A stretch of 64,000 nt of DNA from Oscillospiraceae bacterium (GTDB lineage: Bacteria > Bacillota > Clostridia > Oscillospirales > WRJC01): NCBI GenBank assembly GCA_009783265.1, contig WRHM01000004.1, forward strand, positions 62,001-126,000. The letters run 5' to 3'. The notes under the pieces were generated by a model. The model did not search any database. It was not told the origin of the DNA and saw only the letters and a list, made by a program, of their open reading frames with translations. The first letter of the stretch is position 1; each line of letters starts with the position of its first letter. Both the position numbers and the translations under genes were made by a program. Below, piece by piece: positions 38,793 through 47,808 of this stretch.

Positions 38793-41360
38793 TTAAGGAA
38801 CAAGGTCAAATATTGCAGAGTCAACCCAGAGAGCCGGATATACCATATTGTAGCCTGCGTTATTAAATGCCTGATACGCATATCCGCTCTTCATCATTGC
38901 GCCTGATCTTCCGATTTCACCCGGAGAACGCGTCCACATACCGTATGCGGTAGAGAACGGAATGCTGAGTTTTGCAAAATTCAAAGGAGCCACACCGGTG
39001 CTTGTAATATTACCTCCGCTCGGATAGTTTAAATAACTAGTTGAGCAGAAATTTACTAATTCAGCGAAACTCAGTGCGAAAGCTACATCATCTCCATCGC
39101 TGTCAGGTTGCGCTTTCGGATTGCTGATTCCGGTTATGGCCGAATTTGCCTGATTGACAGAACCCAGATTGTTTAACGCGGTATTTCTGACGGTGTACTC
39201 GCGCAATGTGGCATTCGCCGCCAATTCTACAAGCGGGGCGTTTTCGCCTGTAAACCAGTTGTTTATAATTTTCCGAACTTCACAATTTGAAGTATTATAT
39301 ACGCCGGGTCCAAATTGGGTCCATACGAAATTCTCATCGTCCACTGGCTTGCCTTTATAATAAGGAACATAATTTTTGCGTACTATCAGCGAATAATTTC
39401 CGTTTCTCGCGATTTCTATCCAGTCAGAGTCGTCGCCCGCTATTGCCGCCGGGATTATTTTGCCGTCAACTCCGGTGGGTTCCGGTTCTATGTCAGGTTT
39501 GATTGCGACAATCGCAACATTGGAAATAATTGACGAATTTTCCGTTGAAACTGCTACTACGATTACGCTGCTCGCCGAAGCGTTGGCGTTTATTGTCAGA
39601 AGGCCGCCGCTGCTTATCGAAGCGTCTGTATTCGGCGTTACGCTCCAGATTACTCCTGCGTGTGCCCCGATAGCTTCAGATCCGTCGGTCATATATACAG
39701 TTGATGTGAACTGCTGGGTTTTTCCTTTGCCGACTGATGTGCCTAACGGACTTATAACTATGTTTCTGACTACTATTCCTGCCGGAGGAACTTGGGTAAA
39801 GTCGCTCGGGAAGTTCAGGTCTTCAACATTTTCAGTTTCTTTGCCGGGTTTTTTCCACCAATACTCGTCGTCTTCTGTGCCGAGTTTCCCATCGTTTCCG
39901 GGAGCCTGATATGAATCGTCAATGTTCGGGCCGAGTAATTTTACGTCGTTGTCTGTGAAGACTATATCTGTGCGGTCGTCGATATTGCCCGGTTTTTCGT
40001 CCATGCCGCCGCAAATCATATTGTCTCTTATGTCGCTTTCGCTTGTTATGACATTGCCGTTTTGGTCTATATAATTGCCGTTTTCGTCTATCCTGTTGAA
40101 CGTGTTGTCGCCCCAGTCAAGATATAAATTTCCGTCTTCGCCCAATACAACGCCTGCGGCGTTTTTATCGATTACGATTACTGTTATAGTCGTCATCTTA
40201 TTCGGTGAAGGTACAGATACTACGGTAATTTCGAGTTTTGCGCCTATAACCGCGTTATCCGCCGCTTTAACAACTGCCGCGTTGTTATGGCTGTTGAATG
40301 TAAATCCTGCTTTCGGCATATCGGTTGTCCATACTACCTGATCGGTTCCGTATATGACCGGATTTGCCGTGAGATTAGCGGTATCGCCCTGTCTCAGGAA
40401 TAATTTATCGCCTGCCAAAGTGCCTTTGTCTGTGATTATTCCGCCGTTGCCGCCGCCTGTGCCGCTGCCGCCGTTGGCGATTTTATCAAGCAGGTCCTGA
40501 CCGTCTCCCGTAGCGGAATGGTCTAAATCGTCGCCGGAAGCGTCGCTATAGAAATCTTCGTAGTTTCCAAAATTATCGCCGGTGCCGGTTTTATTTCTGG
40601 TAGCCATCTGAGCGATAACGTTTATAGCGTAATAATATGAATCATCCGGGTCGTTTATCAGTTCTACTTTATTGAGTAAAAGTCCCGTAGCCTGTCCCGG
40701 CATAAGCAGCGAAGCCCAGTATGCCCAGCCGTCTGTGTCTATTACCCAGTAATTGCCGATAGGGCTGCCCATGTTCTGCCAGTCTTCCATAGTTAATACA
40801 GTAGCGTTGAGCGTCTGTTTAATATTGCCGCTTGCGTTATTGTACTCGCTTGTGTTCTGGTCTACATAGCTCAAAGTCTCTCTCTGGGGAGACGGCGCCA
40901 TTCTGTAATATTTCCAGCCGCCCATAGACCATTTCCAGTAATCATGGAAATTCGGGTCGCTGGGATCGCACGTCGTCGGGTCTCCCGTGACGGGTATATG
41001 CGGCTGCCATGTCGATTTGTCGTCGATGTTTGTTGTGCTGCCCATCAAAGAAGTGGAATGATTGTCGGCGTTGTGAGTCCATACGCCGCCGCTGTAAGTT
41101 CCTTTTAATCCCGCGCCTTCGCCGATTTCCATGTATTCGTCGAGTCTTATGCGGACTATAAGCGGGGTGCTGCCCCAGTTTTCAATATATACTTCTTTTT
41201 TAGGTTTGCAGAAATCGTCGTGCGTTGTGCCTCCGGGTGTGCCTCCGCCTTCCCATTCGTTTGTTATTTCCTGAGCAAAGTTTATCCATGCAAAAGTCCC
41301 GGTCAGAAATAATGCAATAACTACTATAATAGAAATTAATGCCTTGATTTTACTGTTCAT
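38793..41360 (-). CDS. TasA/BsaA-like SipW-dependent secreted protein with Ig-like and DUF6273-like domains
   Basis: N-term LISIIVVIALFLTGTFAWINFAQEITNEWEG; KKEVYIENWGSTPLIVRIRLDEYMEIG; C-term MWTRSPGEIGRSGAMMKSG...VYPALWVDS. Confidence 0.75.
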   Translation of the reverse strand: MNSKIKALISIIVVIALFLTGTFAWINFAQEITNEWEGGGTPGGTTHDDFCKPKKEVYIENWGSTPLIVRIRLDEYMEIGEGAGLKGTYSGGVWTHNADNHSTSLMGSTTNIDDKSTWQPHIPVTGDPTTCDPSDPNFHDYWKWSMGGWKYYRMAPSPQRETLSYVDQNTSEYNNASGNIKQTLNATVLTMEDWQNMGSPIGNYWVIDTDGWAYWASLLMPGQATGLLLNKVELINDPDDSYYYAINVIAQMATRNKTGTGDNFGNYEDFYSDASGDDLDHSATGDGQDLLDKIANGGSGTGGGNGGIITDKGTLAGDKLFLRQGDTANLTANPVIYGTDQVVWTTDMPKAGFTFNSHNNAAVVKAADNAVIGAKLEITVVSVPSPNKMTTITVIVIDKNAAGVVLGEDGNLYLDWGDNTFNRIDENGNYIDQNGNVITSESDIRDNMICGGMDEKPGNIDDRTDIVFTDNDVKLLGPNIDDSYQAPGNDGKLGTEDDEYWWKKPGKETENVEDLNFPSDFTQVPPAGIVVRNIVISPLGTSVGKGKTQQFTSTVYMTDGSEAIGAHAGVIWSVTPNTDASISSGGLLTINANASASSVIVVAVSTENSSIISNVAIVAIKPDIEPEPTGVDGKIIPAAIAGDDSDWIEIARNGNYSLIVRKNYVPYYKGKPVDDENFVWTQFGPGVYNTSNCEVRKIINNWFTGENAPLVELAANATLREYTVRNTALNNLGSVNQANSAITGISNPKAQPDSDGDDVAFALSFAELVNFCSTSYLNYPSGGNITSTGVAPLNFAKLSIPFSTAYGMWTRSPGEIGRSGAMMKSGYAYQAFNNAGYNMVYPALWVDSAIFDLVP

Positions 41361-41399
41361 GTTTGAATTTCTCCTTATTTTTAATTTTAATTTTTAGTG

Positions 41400-42065
41400 T
41401 TAATCTTCTTCTTCTTTTGGAACGATGATATATCTGAGTATAAACGCGCCGATTCCCATTATTATAAGCCATGGTCTCGCGTTTGTGTCTTCATCGCCGG
41501 TTTTCGGCGGTTTGCCGACTGGTAATTTACCGGTAGGGGGATTGGGCTTATTATTATCCCCCGGCGGTTTAGTCGCCTGCTGAGTTGTCGGAGTTTGTGT
41601 TGTTGGGTTTTGTGTTTCTGTCGGCTGTGTTGTCTCGGGAGATTCAGCCGTCGTTTCTTCTATTGTCGTTTCTTCTATCGTCGGCTCTGTCGCCGGCTGT
41701 GTAGCCGGAGGCTGCGTTGCAGGTTGTTCTGTAATTGTTGGTTGCGTTGTCGTCGTCGGCGTTGTCGGCAGTTCTGTTGCCGGAGATGATGTTATGCCTG
41801 TCGGCTCTGTTGCCGGTTGCGTAGCCGGTGGCTGCGTCGGTTTAACAGGCGGGGGTGTTGATGGCTGTGTCGCAGTCGGACGCGGCGGAATTTCTGTTGT
41901 CGTAACCGGAGGCTTAGTTGTCGGTTCCGTTGTTCCGATAAATTCATTTTTCTTCACCCACGACCCCTGTAAACCGTATGTGACGTTTAAAAACGCAGCG
42001 ATTATAAGTATCATCATCACCATAAAGCGGAGTAACCGGTACGACTTTTTATTTAATTTCAGCAT
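41400..42065 (-). CDS. Thr/Pro-rich cell-wall protein with PPKTG sorting signal
   Basis: Thr/Pro repeats; C-term KPPKTGDEDTNARPWLIIMGIGAFILRYIIVPKEEED. Confidence 0.75.
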   Translation of the reverse strand: MLKLNKKSYRLLRFMVMMILIIAAFLNVTYGLQGSWVKKNEFIGTTEPTTKPPVTTTEIPPRPTATQPSTPPPVKPTQPPATQPATEPTGITSSPATELPTTPTTTTQPTITEQPATQPPATQPATEPTIEETTIEETTAESPETTQPTETQNPTTQTPTTQQATKPPGDNNKPNPPTGKLPVGKPPKTGDEDTNARPWLIIMGIGAFILRYIIVPKEEED

Positions 42066-42090
42066 TTACGGTCCTCCTGTTTCAAAATTA

Positions 42091-43098
42091 TTATGGCGTC
42101 GGCTCTTCTTCGTCAGCCGGCTCATCAATTGATTCCTCAGCATCAACATCAGTCGGTTCTTCTGTTATTTCTTCGGGTGCCTCTTCATCCGCAGCCGGTT
42201 CGTCAATTGCTTCATCCGTATTAGCCGGTTCTTCAGTTGTCGGAACAACAGGCGGAGCCGGTGACGGTTGTGGCGCCGGCGGTACCGGAGCCGGTGCTGA
42301 TAATCCTACTATGAAGTTTATTGCGCCTATGCCCTGCGATGTTGCCTGCTGATAGTGCAAGCCTGAACCGTCTGAAGCAGCCGCTCCCTGAGTCCACATA
42401 GGAATGTCATTTATGTCAACTGTTTCGAGTATAACGTCAATCGCATAATAATAATCGGTGTTATACAAACTTGAAGAAGTTGCGACGTTATTGAGCAAAA
42501 GGCCCGTCGCTTCCTGATATCCTAAAGGCTGCGACCAATAAGCATAGCCGTCGGTATCATAAATCCAGCCGATATAATCTTTTCCCTGCTGGTCTGTCAT
42601 TTGCATGTAAACAGCCATCGTGATAATCTGAGCGTTGGGAGTCTGTCTTGCGCCCGGAGTGCTGCTGTTGTAGACATTATTGTCTGTAACCACTGCGCTC
42701 GTGCCGGGCATATACCATTTTTGACCGCCAAGAGTCCAAGTAAAATAATCGTGGAATTTATGATTGTCCGCATTGTAATTTCCGCAGTCCGCGCAGCTTG
42801 CTCCGGGAGTATGTGTGTGCCAGTCAGAATTAGTCGTCGGTCTCCATGAGTTGCTGCCAAGTTTCATTGCTTCGTTGAGCTTGATACGCACAAATAATTC
42901 AACATTATTTGGGTTTTCTACGTATACGTGTTTTTTGTGTCCGTCGAAGTCGTCGTGCAATATTACGTCTCCGGTTTTAGTGCCTATAAATTCATTGACT
43001 TTATTAACTGTCTGAGTCCATGCGAATGTTCCCGCCATGAGAATCATTACTATTACCAGTAATGCGGCTGAAATGAGAAACTTTCTATTTTTCTGCAT
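42091..43098 (-). CDS. TasA/BsaA-like SipW-dependent biofilm-matrix-type protein
   Basis: ALLVIVMILMAGTFAWTQTVNKVNEFIG; HKKHVYVENPNNVELFVRIKLNEAMKLG; acidic/Pro tail. Confidence 0.75.
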   Translation of the reverse strand: MQKNRKFLISAALLVIVMILMAGTFAWTQTVNKVNEFIGTKTGDVILHDDFDGHKKHVYVENPNNVELFVRIKLNEAMKLGSNSWRPTTNSDWHTHTPGASCADCGNYNADNHKFHDYFTWTLGGQKWYMPGTSAVVTDNNVYNSSTPGARQTPNAQIITMAVYMQMTDQQGKDYIGWIYDTDGYAYWSQPLGYQEATGLLLNNVATSSSLYNTDYYYAIDVILETVDINDIPMWTQGAAASDGSGLHYQQATSQGIGAINFIVGLSAPAPVPPAPQPSPAPPVVPTTEEPANTDEAIDEPAADEEAPEEITEEPTDVDAEESIDEPADEEEPTP

Positions 43099-43255
43099 AT
43101 TATTTAATTCCTTTCTGTTTTTTATGGGGTACTCCCCATTTGTTTGAATTATTTATATTTATCCTAATCCGCAGTCCAAAAACTCCGGCGCGCGCCTCCG
43201 GAATAAAATACGGGCTGCTGTGATTGGGTATAAATCTTAGATTTTTTGGATTTTA

Positions 43256-44236
43256 TCAGATTTCTTCCGGAATTTTTCCCGGTTTATTTCTTTCAGGCCT
43301 ATCAATTCTGTCAAATTCTTCAATATCAAAGCTTTCGCCGGAACCAACAGAGGTTGAAGATGAAGATTTGAACGGCTTGCCGAATAATCCGCGGAGCAGG
43401 AAAGAGAGAAGAATACATAACCCGAATATTATAAATACTATATAAATATTTTCTCTGATATAAGATATTGCCGCTCCCGCTACCGGGATAACCAGTATTA
43501 CTTTGCCTACTATATTTGACTCGTAAACAATATCCCTGTCGGGATTTATGTTGTTTACTCCCTTTGTCTGAAATCCCCTGACGCCGCTGTCCTGATAATT
43601 TTCGTATATATCTATTATTTTATGGGTCACCGAAGTGTTTGTGTCTTTCATAAATGTTATATTGTCCCCGATATTTAGCTCCTGCGGGTCTGCCTGCTTA
43701 ACTAATATAAACGAGCCTTTCGGGATCTCGTCCTGCATACTGGGGGTCAGGACCGTGAAATAAGAATATCCCATAAACATTTTTGCCGACCCGTTGCCGT
43801 TAACCGGCGCGGAAGTCAAAATCGCGACTAAAACCGTAAAAATTGCCATATAAAATAACATATCAGATATTAGCGCAAATATGCCCCGTCGTTTTTTTTT
43901 AGCTTTTTTATCTTTTTTGCGGGTATCAGGCGTTTGCTGAAAAATTTCTTCCAGATTTATTTCTTTATTTATTTCCCCGTCCGAAGTCATCAGAGGCTTT
44001 GTTATTATCTCAGCTTCGATCTGAAATTCAAGATTCAATTCATCTATAGATTTTATTATATCTGTCTCTATTGTTTCTTCTGTAACCTGAGGCTCGATTG
44101 TTATTAAAACAGGCTTTATCGGTTTTAATAATTCACACGCCTCAGGAGTCTGAACCTGAGGATCTGACGTTATATCAGTTATATCAGTCTCGGTCTGAAA
44201 TTCCAGGTTCAATTCGTTTAAAGATTTCATTTCCAT
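43256..44236 (-). CDS. sipW: SipW-type signal peptidase I with long cytosolic N-terminal extension
   Basis: GYSYFTVLTPSMQDEIPKGSFILVKQ (Ser motif); TNTSVTHKIIDI (His motif). Confidence 0.85.
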   Translation of the reverse strand: MEMKSLNELNLEFQTETDITDITSDPQVQTPEACELLKPIKPVLITIEPQVTEETIETDIIKSIDELNLEFQIEAEIITKPLMTSDGEINKEINLEEIFQQTPDTRKKDKKAKKKRRGIFALISDMLFYMAIFTVLVAILTSAPVNGNGSAKMFMGYSYFTVLTPSMQDEIPKGSFILVKQADPQELNIGDNITFMKDTNTSVTHKIIDIYENYQDSGVRGFQTKGVNNINPDRDIVYESNIVGKVILVIPVAGAAISYIRENIYIVFIIFGLCILLSFLLRGLFGKPFKSSSSTSVGSGESFDIEEFDRIDRPERNKPGKIPEEI

Positions 44237-44657
44237 CTAATATTCCTCCGGTTTCTTTATTTTCATATTTTTCATCTGATATAGCGTTGTTGAATGTCAG
44301 AAATTTTTGCACCTCGCTCATTGCGCTTTCCAGAGTCGTATATGCATACTGTAGATTTTTTACTGTTAATTCAATAACCCTGTTTTCTTCGGTATGGGCG
44401 TTATCTATAATTTCTTTTGCCAGCCTTTCTGAATTTATCAGGGTTTTGGCTATAATATCAACATCTGCCGCCGATTGTTTTGCCTGTTTTTCAGATTCCA
44501 GTTTTTTATAGTCCTGTATCAGATTATTATATTTCTCGCATGCCGCGAGATATTCGTCATAAGCTGTCTGGTATGCCTCTGTAATTTTACGGATATAATT
44601 ATCGACCTGTTCTTTATCGTATCCGTTTGGCTGTTCTTTGAAAAATATTCTTTCCAT
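44184..44657 (-). CDS. DivIVA-like coiled-coil protein
   Basis: MERIFFKEQPNGYDKEQVDNYIRKITEAYQTAYDEY plus coiled coil; overlaps the sipW start. Confidence 0.75.
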   Translation of the reverse strand: MERIFFKEQPNGYDKEQVDNYIRKITEAYQTAYDEYLAACEKYNNLIQDYKKLESEKQAKQSAADVDIIAKTLINSERLAKEIIDNAHTEENRVIELTVKNLQYAYTTLESAMSEVQKFLTFNNAISDEKYENKETGGILDGNEIFKRIEPGISDRD

Positions 44658-44690
44658 TTTGTGTTAATAACCTCCTTTTGAATTTATAAT

Positions 44691-44885
44691 TTATGACTGA
44701 TTTAGTTTTACTTCGCATAAATCGCTTTTTTGTCTGTCAAAATGTTTCAGCGTATAATATTTTTTAAATGTTTCCAAATAATTGCTGTAAGCTATTTCGT
44801 ATGATTTCATAAGCTTGCGGATATAATTATCGACTTGTTCTTTATCGTATCCGTTTGGCTGTTCTTTAAAAAATGTTTTTTTCAT
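44691..44885 (-). CDS. Truncated DivIVA-like paralog (N-terminal domain only)
   Basis: KTFFKEQPNGYDKEQVDNYIRKLMKSYEIAYSNYLE; near-identical N-term to 44184-44657. Confidence 0.65.
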   Translation of the reverse strand: MKKTFFKEQPNGYDKEQVDNYIRKLMKSYEIAYSNYLETFKKYYTLKHFDRQKSDLCEVKLNQS

Positions 44886-44940
44886 TTGTGTTTTCCCCCT
44901 TGTTTTATTTGAATTTATTTTGTTGTTTTGTTATGATTAA

Positions 44941-44971
44941 ATTGTAAAGGATAAAGTCGCTTTAAAGTCAA
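44941..44971 (-). promoter_or_regulatory. MerR-type promoter: TTGACT-N19-TACAAT with spacer dyad
   Basis: -35 at 44966-44971, -10 at 44941-44946, 19-bp spacer containing AAAG-TCG-CTTT. Confidence 0.6.
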
Positions 44972-45029
44972 CAGGTCTTTCAACATTTTTTCAATTTTTT
45001 TTATAATTTAGCCTAATTCACATAAAAAT

Positions 45030-45073
45030 ACCGCAAAATCCCCATAATATCAAGGGATTTTGCGGTTAATTTT
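45030..45073. terminator. Bidirectional Rho-independent terminator in the divergent intergenic region
   Basis: ACCGCAAAATCCC...GGGATTTTGCGGT, T-rich on both sides. Confidence 0.75.
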
Positions 45074-45340
45074 TTTTATATTTTTGATTTTTTATAAATT
45101 TAATTAAATATTTGTGTTATATTTCAATAAAATTTCAACAAATATCTTTGTTTTCGGTTAAAGCAACTTTAAAGTTTTTATCTCAAATACGCTAAATTTT
45201 GCTCAAAATATTCTACAAAATTCCAAAAAAATTTTCAAAATATGTTATTTTTTTTGTTGATTTTTTTTTCAACTTATAGTATATTATATAATAATATTTA
45301 TAGTGGCTTTATATGATTTTTATTTTCGGAGGTATTTATT

Positions 45341-46177
45341 TTGCAAGAATCTACATTGCTTTCAATCAAAGAGTTTTCAGACTTCACCGGAATAAATCAG
45401 TCTACGCTGAGATACTACGATGAGATTGATCTTCTCCCCGCCGCGTTACGCGGGGAAAACAATTATCGTTATTACGCGCCGTTTCAAATTATCAAATTGA
45501 ATTATATCAACGTTCTCATTGATTTGGGCGTTCCTTTATCTGTCATTAAAGATATGGATAAACAGAGAACGCCGGAAAACGTAATTGACCTTCTCAGAAA
45601 ACAGGAAGTCAAACTGGATTATAAACTCAGCGAGCTTCGAACGGCGTATTCTATAATCCATACTTATATTACAAATATACAGAACGGGCTTATGGTCGAG
45701 GACGGCACTGTCAGGGTAGAAAAATTGGAAGCCGCCCACTATGTGCTCGGAGGTTTAAACGATTTCACAAAAAATAACGATACTTTTTATGAAGAATTTA
45801 TCCGTTTTTGTCAAAACGCCAATAAACGGCGGATAAATCTGAGATACCCTGTGGGCGGATATCATGAAAACATAGATTCGTTTATGAAGTCCCCCGGCCG
45901 CCCCGACAGATTTTTTTCCGCAGACCCTCTCGGAAACAGCACGCGCCCGGAAGGCAACTATCTTGTCGCGTATAACCGCGGTTATTACGGTGAATTCGGC
46001 GATATGCCCCAAAAAATACTCGATTATGCTCAAGACCATGATTTAGTTTTTAAAGGCCCTGTGCAGATTATTTTTGTGCTGGATGAAATAAGTATTCCTG
46101 AACCCGGGCAATATCTGTCGCGGTTTATAGTGGGGGTTTCACAAAAAAAGCAAAGCAAAACGCGTAAACCTCAGTAA
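45341..46177 (+). CDS. MerR family regulator with GyrI-like/BmrR-like effector domain
   Basis: SIKEFSDFTGINQSTLRYYDEIDLLPAA HTH; C-term effector-binding-like domain; TTG start. Confidence 0.82.
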   Translation: MQESTLLSIKEFSDFTGINQSTLRYYDEIDLLPAALRGENNYRYYAPFQIIKLNYINVLIDLGVPLSVIKDMDKQRTPENVIDLLRKQEVKLDYKLSELRTAYSIIHTYITNIQNGLMVEDGTVRVEKLEAAHYVLGGLNDFTKNNDTFYEEFIRFCQNANKRRINLRYPVGGYHENIDSFMKSPGRPDRFFSADPLGNSTRPEGNYLVAYNRGYYGEFGDMPQKILDYAQDHDLVFKGPVQIIFVLDEISIPEPGQYLSRFIVGVSQKKQSKTRKPQ

Positions 46178-46281
46178 ATCATTAAGAGTGCGGTTTTTAT
46201 TTTGGTTTGTCGAAAAAAACGCATAAAATAAATTTTTAGGGGGGTGTATATTAAAACCCGCCCTAATTTATTAAAATTATA

Positions 46282-46806
46282 TCAATACCCCATTTTACCC
46301 AGACTGTCGTCGTGCGCTATCCAGTCTGACACATTCACAGAATGATATTTAGTTTTTGAATCCCTGTTAATTACCCGCAGGATCCCGGCGTTGATTATTA
46401 ATTTCTTGCACATCTGGCAACTGTCGATATTGCCGATTATCTCTCCTGTGACCGGAGAGACGCATACCTGATACAGGATTGCGTTGAGCATCTGTTCCCT
46501 TGATGCGGCGATTATAGCGTTTGCTTCGGCGTGGACTGATCTGCACAATTCATATCTTTCTCCCCTCGGGATATTCATGTCTTCTCTTATGCAAGTCCCC
46601 CTGTCGCAGCAGTTTTCCCTGCCCCTCGGCGAACCACAATAACCAGTCGCGATTATAACGTCGTTTTTGACTATTATCGCGCCGTATTTTTTCCTCAGGC
46701 ATGTGCTTCTTGACGCGACAGCCTCGGCAATATCAAGATAATAATTTATTCTGCTTATTCTTTCCATAATATTATATAACCCTGCCTTTTTATAATTTTT
46801 CAGCAA
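46282..46806 (-). CDS. dCMP/cytidine deaminase (ComEB-like)
   Basis: CRSVHAEANAIIAASR, SPVTGEIIGNIDSCQMCKKLIINAG. Confidence 0.88.
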   Translation of the reverse strand: MLKNYKKAGLYNIMERISRINYYLDIAEAVASRSTCLRKKYGAIIVKNDVIIATGYCGSPRGRENCCDRGTCIREDMNIPRGERYELCRSVHAEANAIIAASREQMLNAILYQVCVSPVTGEIIGNIDSCQMCKKLIINAGILRVINRDSKTKYHSVNVSDWIAHDDSLGKMGY

Positions 46807-47734
46807 ATTCTTTCAAAAACTTTTTAAAATCTTCCCCGACTTCAGAATGTTTCACGCCCTCGATAACATTAGCGCGCAAAAATCCCAATTTTGACCCCAT
46901 ATCGTGACGTTCTCCGGAAAATACTTTCGCAATCATTTTTGCGGGAGCGTTTTTATTTTTATATATATCCGCTTGTTTTACCAAAGTTTTCATAGCATCC
47001 GTGATTTGAATCTCGTTATTTGCTCCGGGTCCCTGATTTTCAAGAATATCAAAGATTTCAGGCGTGAGCAAAACCCTGCCCAGAATCGCGTAATCCGAGA
47101 AAATTTCTTCGTCGGTTTTAGGTTTTTCATTCATATCGCAAACATAAAACTCGCTCTTGTCCGCACAAATTTCGACCGGTGCGACTTTAAGAGAGCAGTA
47201 AGATTTTAATTTTTCGCGTTCGATTTCTTTAACTGCGGCAACGCAAATACCGCCATTATTTTTTTCGTATTTTTCATATACATCAATTAATTCTTTAGTT
47301 GCCGGAACTTCGCCTATAATAATATCATCGCCGTACATGACTATAAAATCATCGCCCCCGACAAAAGATTTCGCGCATAAAACAGCGTGTCCGAGTCCTT
47401 TCGGCTCTTTCTGGCGTATATAATAAATATTGGCGATATTTGAGATATTTTTTATAACTTCAAGATTCTTCAGATTTCTTTCGCCGCCTTTATTTTTAAG
47501 CAAATATTCATATTCCGGCGAATAATCAAAATAATTTTCTATTGCGTTTTTATCACGTCCGGTTATTATTAATATATCCGTAATGCCCGACGCGGCGGCT
47601 TCTTCGATATTATACTGCATTGCGGGCTTATCGACTATAGGCAGTATTTCTTTCGGCACAGCTTTGGAAATTGGCAGCATTCGCGTTCCAAAGCCGCCTG
47701 CGAGTATTACCGCTTTCGTTATTTTTTTCGCCAT
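46790..47734 (-). CDS. galU: UTP-glucose-1-phosphate uridylyltransferase
   Basis: KAVILAGGFGTRMLPISKAVPKEILPIVDKPAMQYNIEEA. Confidence 0.93.
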   Translation of the reverse strand: MAKKITKAVILAGGFGTRMLPISKAVPKEILPIVDKPAMQYNIEEAAASGITDILIITGRDKNAIENYFDYSPEYEYLLKNKGGERNLKNLEVIKNISNIANIYYIRQKEPKGLGHAVLCAKSFVGGDDFIVMYGDDIIIGEVPATKELIDVYEKYEKNNGGICVAAVKEIEREKLKSYCSLKVAPVEICADKSEFYVCDMNEKPKTDEEIFSDYAILGRVLLTPEIFDILENQGPGANNEIQITDAMKTLVKQADIYKNKNAPAKMIAKVFSGERHDMGSKLGFLRANVIEGVKHSEVGEDFKKFLKEFAEKL

Positions 47735-47808
47735 GATTTATATTTATCCTTTCGGTTTAATTTTTTGATTTAGATTTTATTATTATGTATTGATAATAAA
47801 TTTTTGCG

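Noticed and set aside
41595-41930. Short repeated units that might look like a repeat array or CRISPR
   Set aside because: These are Thr/Pro codon repeats within the 41400-42065 protein; no conserved repeat-spacer spacing.
46203-46216. TGTCGAA Spo0A-like box near 46208
   Set aside because: Single copy in a convergent intergenic region with no promoter to regulate.
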